Part shown: positions 30,252 to 39,543 of the stretch, piece by piece
How positions within the stretch are numbered: the stretch's first letter is position 1
Layout: the number at the start of each line of letters is the position of its first letter
Source of the DNA: Amycolatopsis rifamycinica
GTDB taxonomy: Bacteria > Actinomycetota > Actinomycetes > Mycobacteriales > Pseudonocardiaceae
Reading direction: 5' to 3'
Assembly (NCBI RefSeq): GCF_000695625.1
Contig: NZ_JMQI01000021.1
Span: forward strand, 124,001-188,000
DNA: 64,000 nucleotides
The notes under the pieces: model-generated
The model's input: only the letters and a program-made list of their open reading frames with translations
What the model was told of the DNA's origin: nothing
Databases searched by the model: none
Position numbers and translations under genes: made by a program

Positions 30252-33200
30252 ATGCGCTCCCGCCGCCGTTGCCGGACGCTGTTCACCGTCCTGCTGTCCG
30301 CCCTGCTCGCCTTCGCCGGGGTCGCCGTCCCGCAGGCCGCCGCCGCCGCTCCCGCGCCGCCGCCCGGCCACAGCGTCACCTACGACGGCTATTCCTTCCT
30401 GGTCGACGGGAAGCGGACCTACCTGTGGTCGGGCGAATTCCACTCCTACCGGCTGCCGAGCCCCGACCTCTGGCTCGACATCTTCCAGAAGATGAAGGCG
30501 GCCGGCTTCAACACCACCTCGCTGTACTTCGACTGGGGTTACCACTCGCCGAAGCAGGGCGTCTACGACTTCACCGGCATCCGGGACCTCGACAAGCTGC
30601 TCGACATGGCGCAGCAGGCCGGGCTCTACGTGATCGCGCGGCCCGGGCCGTACATCAACGCCGAAGTCGACGGCGGCGGGTTCCCGACCTGGCTGTCCAC
30701 CACGCCCGGCCACACCCGCAGCGCCGACCCGGTGTACCTGGCCTACTCCGACGAATGGCAGACGCGGATCGACCGGATCATCGCCCGCCACCAGCTCACC
30801 GACGGCACCGGCAGCGTGCTGGCCTACCAGGTCGAAAACGAGTACTACAACGGCAACGCCGACGGCCGCGCCTACATGCGGCACCTGGAGGACAAGGCCC
30901 GCGCCGACGGCATCACCGTCCCGCTGGTCGGCAACAACAACGGCACCTTCAACGCCGGCGCCGCCGCGCTGGACGTCGACGCCGCCGACTCCTACCCGCA
31001 GGGCTTCGACTGCTCGAATCCCACCCGCTGGAACGGCGTGCCGGACATCAGCTACGACCACGTCCCCGGCAAGCCGCTGATCACCGCCGAGTTCCAGGGC
31101 GGCGCCTTCGACCCGTGGGGCGGCCCCGGCTACGAGAAGTGCGCCCAGCTGATCAACGACCAGTTCGCGAACGTCTTCTACAAGCAGAACATCGCCGTCG
31201 GCGCCACCGGCCAGAGCTTCTACATGCTCCACGGCGGCACCTCCTGGGGCTGGAGCGCGATCCCGCAGAACTACACCTCCTACGACTACGGCGCGGCGAT
31301 CACCGAAGGCCGCCAGTTCGACCCGAAGTACGCCGAAGACAAGCTGATCGGCTACTTCACCCAGTCCGTCGCCCCGCTGACCAAGACCGACGGGCTCGCC
31401 GGCGCCCCGCTGACCGACCCGGCGCTCACCGACACCGCCCGGATCAACCCCGACACGCGCACGCAGTTCCACACCCTGCGCCACAGCGATTCGACGGCCA
31501 CCACCACGAACACCACGAGCGTCGCGCTCGACCTGGCCGCGCACGCCGGTTACACCTACGACGACCGCGCCGCCGAGGTCGGCTACACCGGCACCTGGAG
31601 CCACGTCGGCCCCGAGGTCGACTACACCGGCGGGGACTACCAGCACACCGAGTCGTTCTCGAACGTCGCCGGCGACAGCGTGAGCATTCCCTTCACCGGC
31701 ACCGGAATCCGGTGGGTGACGTCGAAGGACCCGAGCCACGGCGTCGCCGACGTCTACCTCGACGACGCGAAGGTGACGTCGGCCGACCTCTACGCGGCGG
31801 GCAAGCAGAACCAGATCACCGGCTACGAGGTGCGCGACCTGCCCGCGGGGCCGCACACCCTGAAAATCGTCGTCACCGGCCAGAAGGACGCGAAGGCCAC
31901 CGGCGCGTTCGTCGTGGTCGACGCGGTCGACCTGCTGCCGGGCAGCACCGACTACTACCCGGTCGTGCCGCAGCAGCCGGGCACCGGCATCACGCTGAAC
32001 GGGCGGCAGTCGAAGATCCTCGTCGCCGGCTACGACCTCGGCGCCACGCGGATGCAGTACTCGACGTCGGAGCTCATGACGACCGCCGCCATCGGCAGCC
32101 GGGACGTCGCGGTGCTCTACGGCGACAAGGGCGGACCCGGCGAGACCGTCCTGCGGTTCGCGAAGCAGCCGTCGGTGCAGGTCCTCGGTGGCGCCGCGAC
32201 GAGCACGTGGGACGCCGCCCGCGGCGACCTGCGGCTGAACTACACCCACGACGGGCCGGCCCGCGTGCTCGTCACCGCGCCCGGCGCGCGGCCGCTGCTC
32301 CTGCTGCTCGCGGACAAGGCGACGGCGGCGACGTTCTGGCGCCAGGACACCGCGGCCGGCCCGGTGCTGGTCCGCGGCACCCACCTGGTGCGGACCGCGG
32401 CCGAGCAGGACGGGACGCTGGCGCTGACCGGCGACACCGGCGCCGACGGCGCGTTCGAGGTCTTCAGCACGGCGAAAGCGGTGCTGTGGAACGGTTTCCC
32501 GGTGCCGGTGAAGCCGACGTCCAGCGGCAGCCTCACCGGGGCCGCGCCGGCCGCGAAGCCGGTGACGCTGCCCGCGCTCACCGGCTGGAAGCGCCAGCAG
32601 GAGTCGCCGGAGAGCCGGCCGGGCTTCGACGACTCGGCCTGGCCGGTGGCGGACAAGGAAACCACCAACAGCTCGACGGCGCTCGGCGCGAAACCCGTCC
32701 TCTTCGCCGACGACTACGGCTTCCACACCGGCAACACCTGGTACCGCGGCCACTTCACCGGAGACGGGAAGCAGACCGGGATCACCCTGTCGAGCCAGAG
32801 CGGCGGCCCGGCCGGCGCGTTCTCGGCGTGGCTCAACGGCGTCTTCCTCGGCAGCTCGACCAGCCCGCAGCACACCTTCCCGTTCCCGGCCGGCGCGCTG
32901 CACCAGGGCGACAACGAGATCTCCGTGCTGACCGTGAACATGGGCCACGAAGAGGACTACGGTGCCGGCAACGGGAACAAGGCCGCCCGCGGGCTCACCG
33001 CGGCGCGGCTCACCGGCACGCCGCTGACGTCGGTGACCTGGCGCCTGCAGGGCGTCCGCGGCGGCGAGACCGGTCTGGACCAGGTCCGCGGCCCGCTCAA
33101 CACCGGTGGCCTCTACGGCGAGCGCGCCGGCTGGTCGCTGCCCGGGTTCCCGGACGGCCGCTGGGCCCCGGTGTCGCTGCCGGCGAAGGACCCGGCCCCC

Positions 33201-34343
33201 GGCGTCTCGTGGTACCGGACGACGGCGGAGCTGGATCTGCCGCGCGGCCAGGACACCTCGCTCGGCCTGACCATCACCGACGACCCGGCGCGGCAGTACC
33301 GCGCGCTGATCTTCGTCAACGGCTGGCAGCTCGGCCAGTACGTCAACTACCTCGGACCGCAGCACAGCTTCCCGATCCCGAACGGCATCCTCAACCCCCA
33401 CGGCCGCAACACCATCGCCGTCGCGGTGTGGAACCTCGACGGGAGCACCGGCGGCCTCGGCACGATCGCGTGGACGAACTACGGCAGCTACCGCTCGCCG
33501 CTGACGGTCCGGCAGAACGCCTCGCCCGGCTACGACCCGGTGCGGTACGCGATGCCGACGGCGCCGACGGCCGGGGTGTCGCTGACCGCGCCGGACACCG
33601 CCTCAGGCGGGCAGCCGTTCACCGCCTCGGCGACCGTGCGGGTCCCCGCGGGCGCGCCGCCGGCGTTCGACGTCCGGCCGGCGCTGTCGGCCCCGGCCGG
33701 CTGGACGGCCGGCGCCGCGTCGCCGCCTTCGGTCGCGCGGATCGACGGCGGCACGTCGGCGACGTTCTCCTGGACCGTGACGCCGCCCTCCACTGTGGAC
33801 ACCGCCGCGCTGAAGGTGTCAGTGGCCTACCGGCAGGCGGGCCGCGCGGGCTCGGTGACCGGGGAACGGATCGTCGGCGCGGTGCCGCCGGCGCCCCCGG
33901 CGGGCCAGGTGGCGGTCGGCTCCCTGCCGTTCCTCACCGCCACGAACGGCTGGGGCCCGGTCGAACGCGACACCAGCAACGGCGAAGCGAGCGCGGGCGA
34001 CGGCAAGCCGATGACCATCGGCGGGGTGGCCTACGCCCAGGGGCTCGGCGTTCACGCGGCGAGCGACGTCCAGCTCTACCTGGCGGGCGCCTGCACGCGC
34101 CTGACCGCTTCGGTGGGCGTGGACGGCGAAACCGGCACCGGCGGCAGCGTCGGCTTCAGCGTCTCGGTCGACGGTGTCACGCGGGTGACGACCCCGGTGG
34201 TCCGCGGCGGGCAGGCCGCGGTGCCGGTCGACGTCGACGTCACCGGGGCCCAGGTGCTCGACCTGCTGGTGTCCGACGGCGGCGACGGCAACGGGCAGGA
34301 CCACGCGGACTGGGCGGTGCCGACGCTGACCTGCGGTGCGTAG
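30252..34343 (+). CDS. Secreted GH35 beta-galactosidase with C-terminal NPCBM domain
   Basis: The product is 1363 residues. ATG 30252 follows GGAGG by six bases. Signal peptide ends about residue 33 (PQAAAAAP). The GH35 barrel covers about 40-390: the acid/base Glu sits in AYQVENEYY (about 195) and the nucleophile Glu in ITAEFQGGAFDPWGG (about 279). Jelly-roll domains follow, with two galactose-binding-like modules (about 790-1120). Residues about 1225-1363 are an NPCBM module (GWGPVERDTSNGE, YAQGLGVHAASDVQLYL). It hydrolyses terminal beta-galactosyl residues, for example in galactans or arabinogalactan, outside the cell. It sits in an island with arabinofuranosidase and arabinose genes, so arabinogalactan is the likely target. 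Probably controlled by the adjacent LacI protein. Confidence 0.93.
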   Translation: MRSRRRCRTLFTVLLSALLAFAGVAVPQAAAAAPAPPPGHSVTYDGYSFLVDGKRTYLWSGEFHSYRLPSPDLWLDIFQKMKAAGFNTTSLYFDWGYHSPKQGVYDFTGIRDLDKLLDMAQQAGLYVIARPGPYINAEVDGGGFPTWLSTTPGHTRSADPVYLAYSDEWQTRIDRIIARHQLTDGTGSVLAYQVENEYYNGNADGRAYMRHLEDKARADGITVPLVGNNNGTFNAGAAALDVDAADSYPQGFDCSNPTRWNGVPDISYDHVPGKPLITAEFQGGAFDPWGGPGYEKCAQLINDQFANVFYKQNIAVGATGQSFYMLHGGTSWGWSAIPQNYTSYDYGAAITEGRQFDPKYAEDKLIGYFTQSVAPLTKTDGLAGAPLTDPALTDTARINPDTRTQFHTLRHSDSTATTTNTTSVALDLAAHAGYTYDDRAAEVGYTGTWSHVGPEVDYTGGDYQHTESFSNVAGDSVSIPFTGTGIRWVTSKDPSHGVADVYLDDAKVTSADLYAAGKQNQITGYEVRDLPAGPHTLKIVVTGQKDAKATGAFVVVDAVDLLPGSTDYYPVVPQQPGTGITLNGRQSKILVAGYDLGATRMQYSTSELMTTAAIGSRDVAVLYGDKGGPGETVLRFAKQPSVQVLGGAATSTWDAARGDLRLNYTHDGPARVLVTAPGARPLLLLLADKATAATFWRQDTAAGPVLVRGTHLVRTAAEQDGTLALTGDTGADGAFEVFSTAKAVLWNGFPVPVKPTSSGSLTGAAPAAKPVTLPALTGWKRQQESPESRPGFDDSAWPVADKETTNSSTALGAKPVLFADDYGFHTGNTWYRGHFTGDGKQTGITLSSQSGGPAGAFSAWLNGVFLGSSTSPQHTFPFPAGALHQGDNEISVLTVNMGHEEDYGAGNGNKAARGLTAARLTGTPLTSVTWRLQGVRGGETGLDQVRGPLNTGGLYGERAGWSLPGFPDGRWAPVSLPAKDPAPGVSWYRTTAELDLPRGQDTSLGLTITDDPARQYRALIFVNGWQLGQYVNYLGPQHSFPIPNGILNPHGRNTIAVAVWNLDGSTGGLGTIAWTNYGSYRSPLTVRQNASPGYDPVRYAMPTAPTAGVSLTAPDTASGGQPFTASATVRVPAGAPPAFDVRPALSAPAGWTAGAASPPSVARIDGGTSATFSWTVTPPSTVDTAALKVSVAYRQAGRAGSVTGERIVGAVPPAPPAGQVAVGSLPFLTATNGWGPVERDTSNGEASAGDGKPMTIGGVAYAQGLGVHAASDVQLYLAGACTRLTASVGVDGETGTGGSVGFSVSVDGVTRVTTPVVRGGQAAVPVDVDVTGAQVLDLLVSDGGDGNGQDHADWAVPTLTCGA

Positions 34344-34352
34344 GCCGGGACG

Positions 34353-34391
34353 CCGTCCGGCGGCGACTTCAGGGAAGGATCAGCCGGACGG
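34353..34391. terminator. Convergent terminator
   Basis: CCGTCCGGC (34353-34361) pairs with GCCGGACGG (34383-34391). It lies between the GH35 gene and the 3' end of the minus-strand LysE-type gene and overlaps the latter's last codons. Confidence 0.5.
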
Positions 34392-34986
34392 CGAGCGCGG
34401 TGATCACCGCGCTCGACACGAGCGCCGTGGCCAGCCGGCCCCGCCGTCCGGTGAGGACCCGCCCGAGCAGGGCGCCGCCCCCGGCGAGCGCGGCTTGCCA
34501 GCTGGCCGAGGCGGCGAACGCGGCCAGCACGAACACCGCCTGGTCGAGCGCCGGCACGGCGGTGCGGGCGTGGTCGCCGACCACCAGCGCGGTGAAGTAG
34601 ACGACGGTGGCCGGGTTGACGAGCGTGATGCCGAGCAGGCTGACGTAGGCCCGCCCGGCGGCGAGCGGCCGCACCGGCCGCGCGGCCGGCGTCCGGTGGG
34701 AGCGCACCGCGCGCACGGCTCCGTGGGCCGCGAGCACGACCAGGACGGCCGCCGAGATCCACCGCAGCGGCCCGGCGACCGGGGCGATGATCCCCGCGAT
34801 CGCGGCGCCGCCGAGCACGGCGACCAGCGCGTACACGCCGTCCGCCGTCGCGACGCCCATGGCCGCGGCGAGACCGGTCCGGAGCGAGGTCCGGGCGGTC
34901 AGAGCCACCAGGTAGGTCCCGACGGCGCCGACCGGGATCGCGATGCCGTAGCCGGCGACCAGGCCGCCGAGCAGCGCGGCGCTCAC
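34369..34986 (-). CDS. LysE/RhtB-family transporter
   Basis: About 205 residues if started at GTG 34986; an upstream in-frame GTG at 35016 is possible and neither start has a close ribosome site. Six hydrophobic helices. The family pattern is clear: GYGIAIPVGAVGTYLVAL at the N-terminus, GLAAAMGVATADGVYALVAV, and LLGITLVNPATVVYFTALVV. Members export amino acids or small metabolites. Substrate cannot be told. It is divergent from the SDR gene and unrelated to the sugar island. Confidence 0.82.
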   Translation of the reverse strand: MSAALLGGLVAGYGIAIPVGAVGTYLVALTARTSLRTGLAAAMGVATADGVYALVAVLGGAAIAGIIAPVAGPLRWISAAVLVVLAAHGAVRAVRSHRTPAARPVRPLAAGRAYVSLLGITLVNPATVVYFTALVVGDHARTAVPALDQAVFVLAAFAASASWQAALAGGGALLGRVLTGRRGRLATALVSSAVITALAVRLILP

Positions 34987-35207
34987 GGCGCGGGCACGAG
35001 TGGCCTCCGCGGACGGCACGGCTGCTGCCGGACCGGCGCGGTGGTCGCGGCGACGGTCGGCGGCAGCGGGGTGCGGGGCGTGGTCATGCGCCGATCGTGG
35101 CCGTCCCGGCGCGGCGGCGGCAACCGGATTTCCCAGCCGGTGAGCACCGGCGAGCTGTGCTTGAATCGCCCCGGAGGGAGACACGCGAGCGAGAGAGGGC
35201 TTTCACG

Positions 35208-36002
35208 ATGCGGGTCGACCTGAGCGGGAAGACGGCACTGGTCACCGGCTCCACCCAGGGCATCGGCGCGGCGATCGCGGCGGGTCTCGCGGCGGCGGGG
35301 GCGCGGGTGGCGATCAACGGCCGGAGCGAGACCGGCGTCCACAAGGCCATCGCGCGGCTGCGCGAGGAGGTGCCGGACGCGAACTTCCTGCCGGCCCCGG
35401 GCGACGTCTCCGAGGAGGCCGGCGCGGCCCAGGTGGTCGAGGAAGTGCCGGACGCCGACATCCTGGTCAACAACCTCGGCATCTTCGGCGCCCAGGAGCC
35501 CCTGGACATCACCGACGCGGACTGGCGGCACTACTTCGAGGTCAACGTCCTGGCGGCGGTCCGGCTCACCCGCGCCTACCTGCCGGGTATGACCGACCGC
35601 GGCTGGGGCCGGATCCAGTACATCGCCAGCGATTCCGCGATCGTCATCCCGGCCGAGATGATCCACTACGGAGTCTCGAAGACGGCGCTGCTCGGCGTGT
35701 CCCGCGGCTTCGCCAAGCACGCGGCAGGCACCGGCGTCACGGTCAACGCGGTGATCGCCGGCCCCACGCACACGGGCGGCGTCGAGGACTTCGTCTACGA
35801 GCTCGTCGACAAGGACCTGCCGTGGGAGGAAGCCCAGCGGGAGTTCATGAAGCGGCACCGCCCGCAGTCCCTGCTGCAGCGGCTGATCGAGCCGGCGGAG
35901 ATCGCCCACCTGGTGGTGTACCTGAGCTCCCCGTTCGCCTCGGCGACCACCGGCGCGGCGGTGCGGGTGGACGGCGGGTACGTCGACGCGATCGTGCCCT
36001 GA
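35208..36002 (+). CDS. Short-chain dehydrogenase/reductase
   Basis: The product is 264 residues. ATG 35208 follows GAGAGAGGG. Classical SDR: cofactor motif TGSTQGIG (14-21), NNLG in place of NNAG (about 90), catalytic Ser in IASDSA, YxxxK as YGVSK (about 155-159), and a Rossmann C-terminus VRVDGGYVDAIVP. Cofactor preference is suggested as NADP by NGRS after beta2. Substrate unknown. It stands alone. Confidence 0.9.
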   Translation: MRVDLSGKTALVTGSTQGIGAAIAAGLAAAGARVAINGRSETGVHKAIARLREEVPDANFLPAPGDVSEEAGAAQVVEEVPDADILVNNLGIFGAQEPLDITDADWRHYFEVNVLAAVRLTRAYLPGMTDRGWGRIQYIASDSAIVIPAEMIHYGVSKTALLGVSRGFAKHAAGTGVTVNAVIAGPTHTGGVEDFVYELVDKDLPWEEAQREFMKRHRPQSLLQRLIEPAEIAHLVVYLSSPFASATTGAAVRVDGGYVDAIVP

Positions 36003-36162
36003 GGCCGGGGAAGCCGGTGGGCGGCCACTCGCCTCCTCGGTGACAGGATCGGGACATTTCCGGTTCACACCTGTCGAACAGCCCCGACGAACCGGCGATC
36101 TTCTCCGGACAGAGTGACCGGTGTGCGCTTGCCCGAGCGCACCCGGCACCCGGAGGAGATCG

Positions 36163-37086
36163 ATGGCCCGCACCCGCATCCCGCCCGCCGCCACGGGGAT
36201 CGCCGCCGCCGTGGCCGTGGTGCTCGCCGTGGCGGGCTGGGTCGTCTTCCCGCCCGAAACCGCGGGCCGGGCGCTCGCCGCGCGCCCGGACGTCGACCTC
36301 CCGCTGCCGTGGCCCGCCGGGGGCCAGGCGAGCGCCGAGGTGCAGAACCTCGGCTCGCTCGGCAGCCGCGGTGAGCAGCGGCCGGTGCCGATCGCCAGCC
36401 TCACGAAGGTGATGACCGCCCACGTGGTGCTGAAGGACCACCCGCTCGCCCCCGGCGAGGCGGGCCCCGAGATCACCGTCGACGAGCAGGCGGAGGCCGA
36501 GTCGACGTCGGCCGAGGAGTCGAGCGCGCCGGTCCGCGCGGGACGGCGGTTCAGCGAACGCGACCTGCTCGCCCTGATGCTCGTCCCCTCCGGCAACAAC
36601 GTCGCGCGCCTGCTCGCCCGCTGGGACGCCGGCGGCCAGGACGCCTTCGTCGCGAAGATGAACCGCGAGGCCGCGGCCCTCGGCATGACCAGCACCACCT
36701 ACACCGGCGCCAGCGGTGTCGAAGACTCGACCACGAGCACCGCCACCGACCAGCTCCGGCTGGCCCGCGAGGCGATGAAGCACCCCGTCATCCGCGCCAT
36801 CGTCGCCACGCCCAGCCTGCGGATCGACGGCGTGCCCGGCTCGGTCGTCAACACGAACACCCTCCTCGGCCGGGACGGCGTCATCGGGCTGAAGACCGGC
36901 TCGTCGACCGCCGCCGGGGGCGCCCTGATGTGGGCCGCGCGGGCCGGGAACGGCGCGCTGATCCTCGGCGTCGTCCTGCACCAGAACCCGGGCGGGTCGC
37001 CCGCCGCCGGGCTGCGGGCCGCGCTCGAGACCAGCGGGAAGCTCATCGCGGCCATCCAGCGCGAACTGCCGGCGGCCACCCGATGA
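36163..37086 (+). CDS. D-alanyl-D-alanine carboxypeptidase (DacA/PBP5-like serine peptidase)
   Basis: The product is 307 residues. ATG 36163 follows GGAGGAG. It has an N-terminal membrane anchor/signal (TGIAAAVAVVLAVAGWVVF). The S11 peptidase motifs are complete: SxxK as SLTK (about 78-81), SxN as SGN (about 146-148) and KTG as LKTGSS (about 245). It trims the terminal D-Ala of peptidoglycan pentapeptides outside the membrane. The C-terminal extension of PBP5 is absent. The stop codon overlaps the start of the next gene by four bases, so a functional link in the cell envelope is possible. Confidence 0.9.
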   Translation: MARTRIPPAATGIAAAVAVVLAVAGWVVFPPETAGRALAARPDVDLPLPWPAGGQASAEVQNLGSLGSRGEQRPVPIASLTKVMTAHVVLKDHPLAPGEAGPEITVDEQAEAESTSAEESSAPVRAGRRFSERDLLALMLVPSGNNVARLLARWDAGGQDAFVAKMNREAAALGMTSTTYTGASGVEDSTTSTATDQLRLAREAMKHPVIRAIVATPSLRIDGVPGSVVNTNTLLGRDGVIGLKTGSSTAAGGALMWAARAGNGALILGVVLHQNPGGSPAAGLRAALETSGKLIAAIQRELPAATR

Positions 37087-38036
37087 CCGTGACCGCCGAG
37101 CGGCCGGCCACCACCCGCCGGACGTGGCGCCGCGGCCGCGTCATCGCCGCCTTCGCCGTGGGGGCGGCCCTGCTGCCGCTCGCGCACCCGCTGGTGCCCA
37201 ACTGGCCGGGCAACGCCGGCAGCCTGCTGGAGACGTTCCTGCCCTGGACCGGCCTGCTCGTCGTGCCGCTGCTGGCCGCGGCCCTGATCCGGCGTTCGGC
37301 GCTCGCCCTGGTGGCCCTCCTGCTGCCGGCGCTGGTTTGGGGTGCGTGCTTCGGCGGACGGTTCTTCGACAAGCGCGAGCCTGGCGGAGACCTCACGGTC
37401 GTCTCGCACAACGTCAACGACGAGAACCCGGACCCGGCGGGCACCGCGCGCGCCCTGGCCGCCGCGGGCGCCCAGGTGATCGCGCTCGAGGAGCTGAAGA
37501 AGCCGGAGATCCCGAAGTACGCGGACGCCCTCGCCGCGGGCTACCCGTACCACTCGGTCCAGGGCACCGTCGGCGTCTGGAGCACCTACCCGCTGCGCGA
37601 CACCCGGCCGGTCGCGATCATGCCGTGGACCCGCGCGCTGCAGACCACAGTGGACACTCCGAAGGGTCCGGTGGCGGTCTTCGTGGCGCACCTGCCGTCG
37701 GTGCGCGTGCGGCTCGACGCGGGGTTCACCGCGAACGGCCGCGACGCCGCGATGGGCCTGCTCGCCGCCGCGATCGCCGCGGAATCCGCGCCCCGGACCG
37801 TGCTCGTCGGCGATTTCAACGGCACCGCCGACGACCGCGCGCTCGCGCCGATCACCACCCGGATGCGGGCCGCGCAGGACGAAGCCGGCGACGGGTTCGG
37901 GTTCACCTGGCCCGCCGCGGTGCCCCTGGCCCGGATCGACCAGATCTTCGTCGCCGGCGTCCGGCCGCTGGCCGCCTGGACGCTGCCCGCGACCGGCAGC
38001 GACCACCTCCCGGTCGCCGCCACGGTGGCCCTCTGA
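37083..38036 (+). CDS. Membrane endonuclease/exonuclease/phosphatase-family protein
   Basis: The product is 317 residues; ATG 37083 overlaps the previous stop. Three hydrophobic helices (about 18-95) are followed by an EEP domain (about 105-317): SHNVNDEN (metal/active-site Asn), EELKKPE (metal Glu), FVAHLPSV, VLVGDFNGT (catalytic Asp and Asn) and GSDHLPV (catalytic His). The order helices then EEP is common in actinobacterial membrane-associated EEP proteins of unknown substrate, which might act on phospholipids or nucleotides outside the cell. Its coupling to a D,D-carboxypeptidase hints at an envelope role. Confidence 0.87.
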   Translation: MTVTAERPATTRRTWRRGRVIAAFAVGAALLPLAHPLVPNWPGNAGSLLETFLPWTGLLVVPLLAAALIRRSALALVALLLPALVWGACFGGRFFDKREPGGDLTVVSHNVNDENPDPAGTARALAAAGAQVIALEELKKPEIPKYADALAAGYPYHSVQGTVGVWSTYPLRDTRPVAIMPWTRALQTTVDTPKGPVAVFVAHLPSVRVRLDAGFTANGRDAAMGLLAAAIAAESAPRTVLVGDFNGTADDRALAPITTRMRAAQDEAGDGFGFTWPAAVPLARIDQIFVAGVRPLAAWTLPATGSDHLPVAATVAL

Positions 38037-38038
38037 CT

Positions 38039-38110
38039 GGACGACACGCGTGCCTGGACGGACGACACGGCGCCGCCGTTGTGTCGTCCCTCTGCGTACG
38101 CGTGTCGTCC
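38039..38110. terminator. Nested inverted repeats after the EEP gene
   Basis: GGACGACACGCGT (38039-38051) pairs with ACGCGTGTCGTCC (38098-38110). Inside it GGACGACAC (38060-38068) pairs with GTGTCGTCC (38081-38089). The same 9-mer is thus present four times in two orientations. It starts three bases after the stop codon and probably terminates transcription. Confidence 0.65.
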
Positions 38111-38270
38111 GTTGTGGTACACGGCCCGGGGAGGGGCGAACATGGGCTTGAACACCGGGCCGTGCTGACGGGCGGTGAATTTCGAACGACGCTCCGCGCA
38201 GGTCGCGCCGTCGAATTCGTCGTTGGACGGGTGTAAAGGGCATGTGACTAGACCGTTACGCGACCCGGGG

Positions 38271-38298
38271 TTGACCCCGTGGGTGTTATCGCTAACAC
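38271..38298 (+). promoter_or_regulatory. Promoter and LacI operator of lacI paralog 2
   Basis: TTGACC (38271-38276) fits a -35 element. The palindrome GTGTTATCGCTAACAC (38283-38298) covers the expected -10 region and matches the perfect operator at 39445-39458 at most positions. Binding there would repress the regulator's own gene. Confidence 0.65.
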
Positions 38299-38363
38299 TA
38301 ACTCCTCGTCGTCACCGGAACGAGTGACGCAGACCATGTCGGAGCGGACGGAAGGGGACGCCG

Positions 38364-39407
38364 GTGGCCGAACGACCCCGCTCCGGCGGACCCCTGAAGG
38401 CGACCGCGGCCGGGACGCGGCAGCCCAGCCTGACCGACGTCGCGGGGGTGGCGGGCGTGTCCCACATGACCGTGTCCCGGGTGATCAACGGGACCGGGCC
38501 GGTGCGCCCCGAGACCCGGGCCCGGGTGCTCGCGGCGATCGAGGAACTGGGTTACCGGCCCAATTCCGCCGCCCGCGCGCTGGTCACCGGGCGGACCGGC
38601 ACGCTCGGCGTCGTCGCGCTCGAGTCCAATCTGTACGGTCCGGCCAGCACGCTGTACGGCATCGAGAACGCCGCCCGGGAAGCCGGGTACGCGATCACGA
38701 TCTCGAGTGTCAGCCGGCCGGGCCGGTCGTCGATCGCCGACGCGGTGGAGAACCTGCGCCGTCAAGCGGTCGAGGGCGTCATCGTGATCGCCCCGCACGT
38801 GAGCGCGGGCCGGGCGCTGGAAGCCGCGCCGGCGGACTTCCCGGTCGTCGCGGTCGGCGGCGGGGAGGCGGCGCCGGTGCCGGTCATCTCCGTCGACCAG
38901 CGCGACGGCGCCCGCCGCGCGACCGAACACCTCCTGGCGCTGGGTCACCGCACGGTGTGGCACATCGCCGGGCCGGAAGACTGGCTGGAAGCCCGCGACC
39001 GCGAGCTCGGCTGGCGGGAAACCCTGGAGCGCCACGGCGTCGGGGCCCCGCAGGTGATCCGCGGCGACTGGAGTTCGCGGTCGGGCTACGAGGCGGGGCG
39101 ATCCCTCGCCAAGGAAAAGGATCTGGACGCCGTCTTCGCCGGCAACGACCAGATGGCACTGGGCCTGCTGCGCGCGTTCGCCGAAGCGGGCATCTCGGTG
39201 CCGCGGGACGTGCGCGTGGCGGGGTTTGACGACGTCCCCGAGGCGGCGTACTTCACGCCGCCGCTGACCACGGTGCGCCAGGACTTCATCGAAGTCGGAC
39301 GGCGTACGTTCGGCCTGCTGGCCGGGCGGATGGACGGAGGCGACCGGCACGCGCGCGCCCTGGTCGTCCCCGAGTTGATCGTGCGCGAGAGCACCGGACC
39401 GCGGTAG
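38364..39407 (+). CDS. LacI-family regulator of the arabinose operon (paralog 2)
   Basis: The product is 347 residues. GTG 38364 follows GGAAGGGG. The helix-turn-helix SLTDVAGVAGVSHMTVSRVI and hinge YRPNSAARAL are intact, followed by a periplasmic-binding-protein-like sugar domain ending FDDVPEAAYFTPPLTTVRQD. It is most similar to the regulator at 29050 and shares its C-terminal half with the HTH-less protein at 57705. Palindromes of TGTTAGCGCTAACA type lie before this gene and between it and the downstream transporter operon, so it is the likely repressor of the arabinose genes, relieved by a sugar ligand. Confidence 0.92.
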   Translation: MAERPRSGGPLKATAAGTRQPSLTDVAGVAGVSHMTVSRVINGTGPVRPETRARVLAAIEELGYRPNSAARALVTGRTGTLGVVALESNLYGPASTLYGIENAAREAGYAITISSVSRPGRSSIADAVENLRRQAVEGVIVIAPHVSAGRALEAAPADFPVVAVGGGEAAPVPVISVDQRDGARRATEHLLALGHRTVWHIAGPEDWLEARDRELGWRETLERHGVGAPQVIRGDWSSRSGYEAGRSLAKEKDLDAVFAGNDQMALGLLRAFAEAGISVPRDVRVAGFDDVPEAAYFTPPLTTVRQDFIEVGRRTFGLLAGRMDGGDRHARALVVPELIVRESTGPR

Positions 39408-39420
39408 CGCGGCGGCCGGC

Positions 39421-39437
39421 GGGAACCCGTGGTTCCC
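39421..39437 (+). terminator. Short hairpin after LacI paralog 2
   Basis: GGGAACC (39421-39427) pairs with GGTTCCC (39431-39437) across a three-base loop, just upstream of the transporter operator. Confidence 0.45.
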
Positions 39438-39444
39438 GAGGGAT

Positions 39445-39458
39445 TGTTAGCGCTAACA
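39445..39458. promoter_or_regulatory. LacI-type operator of the arabinose operon
   Basis: TGTTAGCGCTAACA is a perfect 14-bp palindrome with the central CG typical of LacI-family operators, about 85 bases before the binding-protein start. Variants occur at 38283 and 57684. Confidence 0.8.
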
Positions 39459-39543
39459 CGCAAGACCCGATTTTCGAACAGGCTCAGCCCCGATAGTCCC
39501 CACAACAGTTTTCCCACAGATCATCGTCGATCGAGGAGTGAAC

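Noticed and set aside
30141..33401. A 1086-codon open frame on the minus strand opposite the GH35 gene
   Set aside because: Shadow of the beta-galactosidase gene; Val/Arg/Gly/Asp low complexity and no recognisable motif, whereas the plus strand has all GH35 catalytic motifs.
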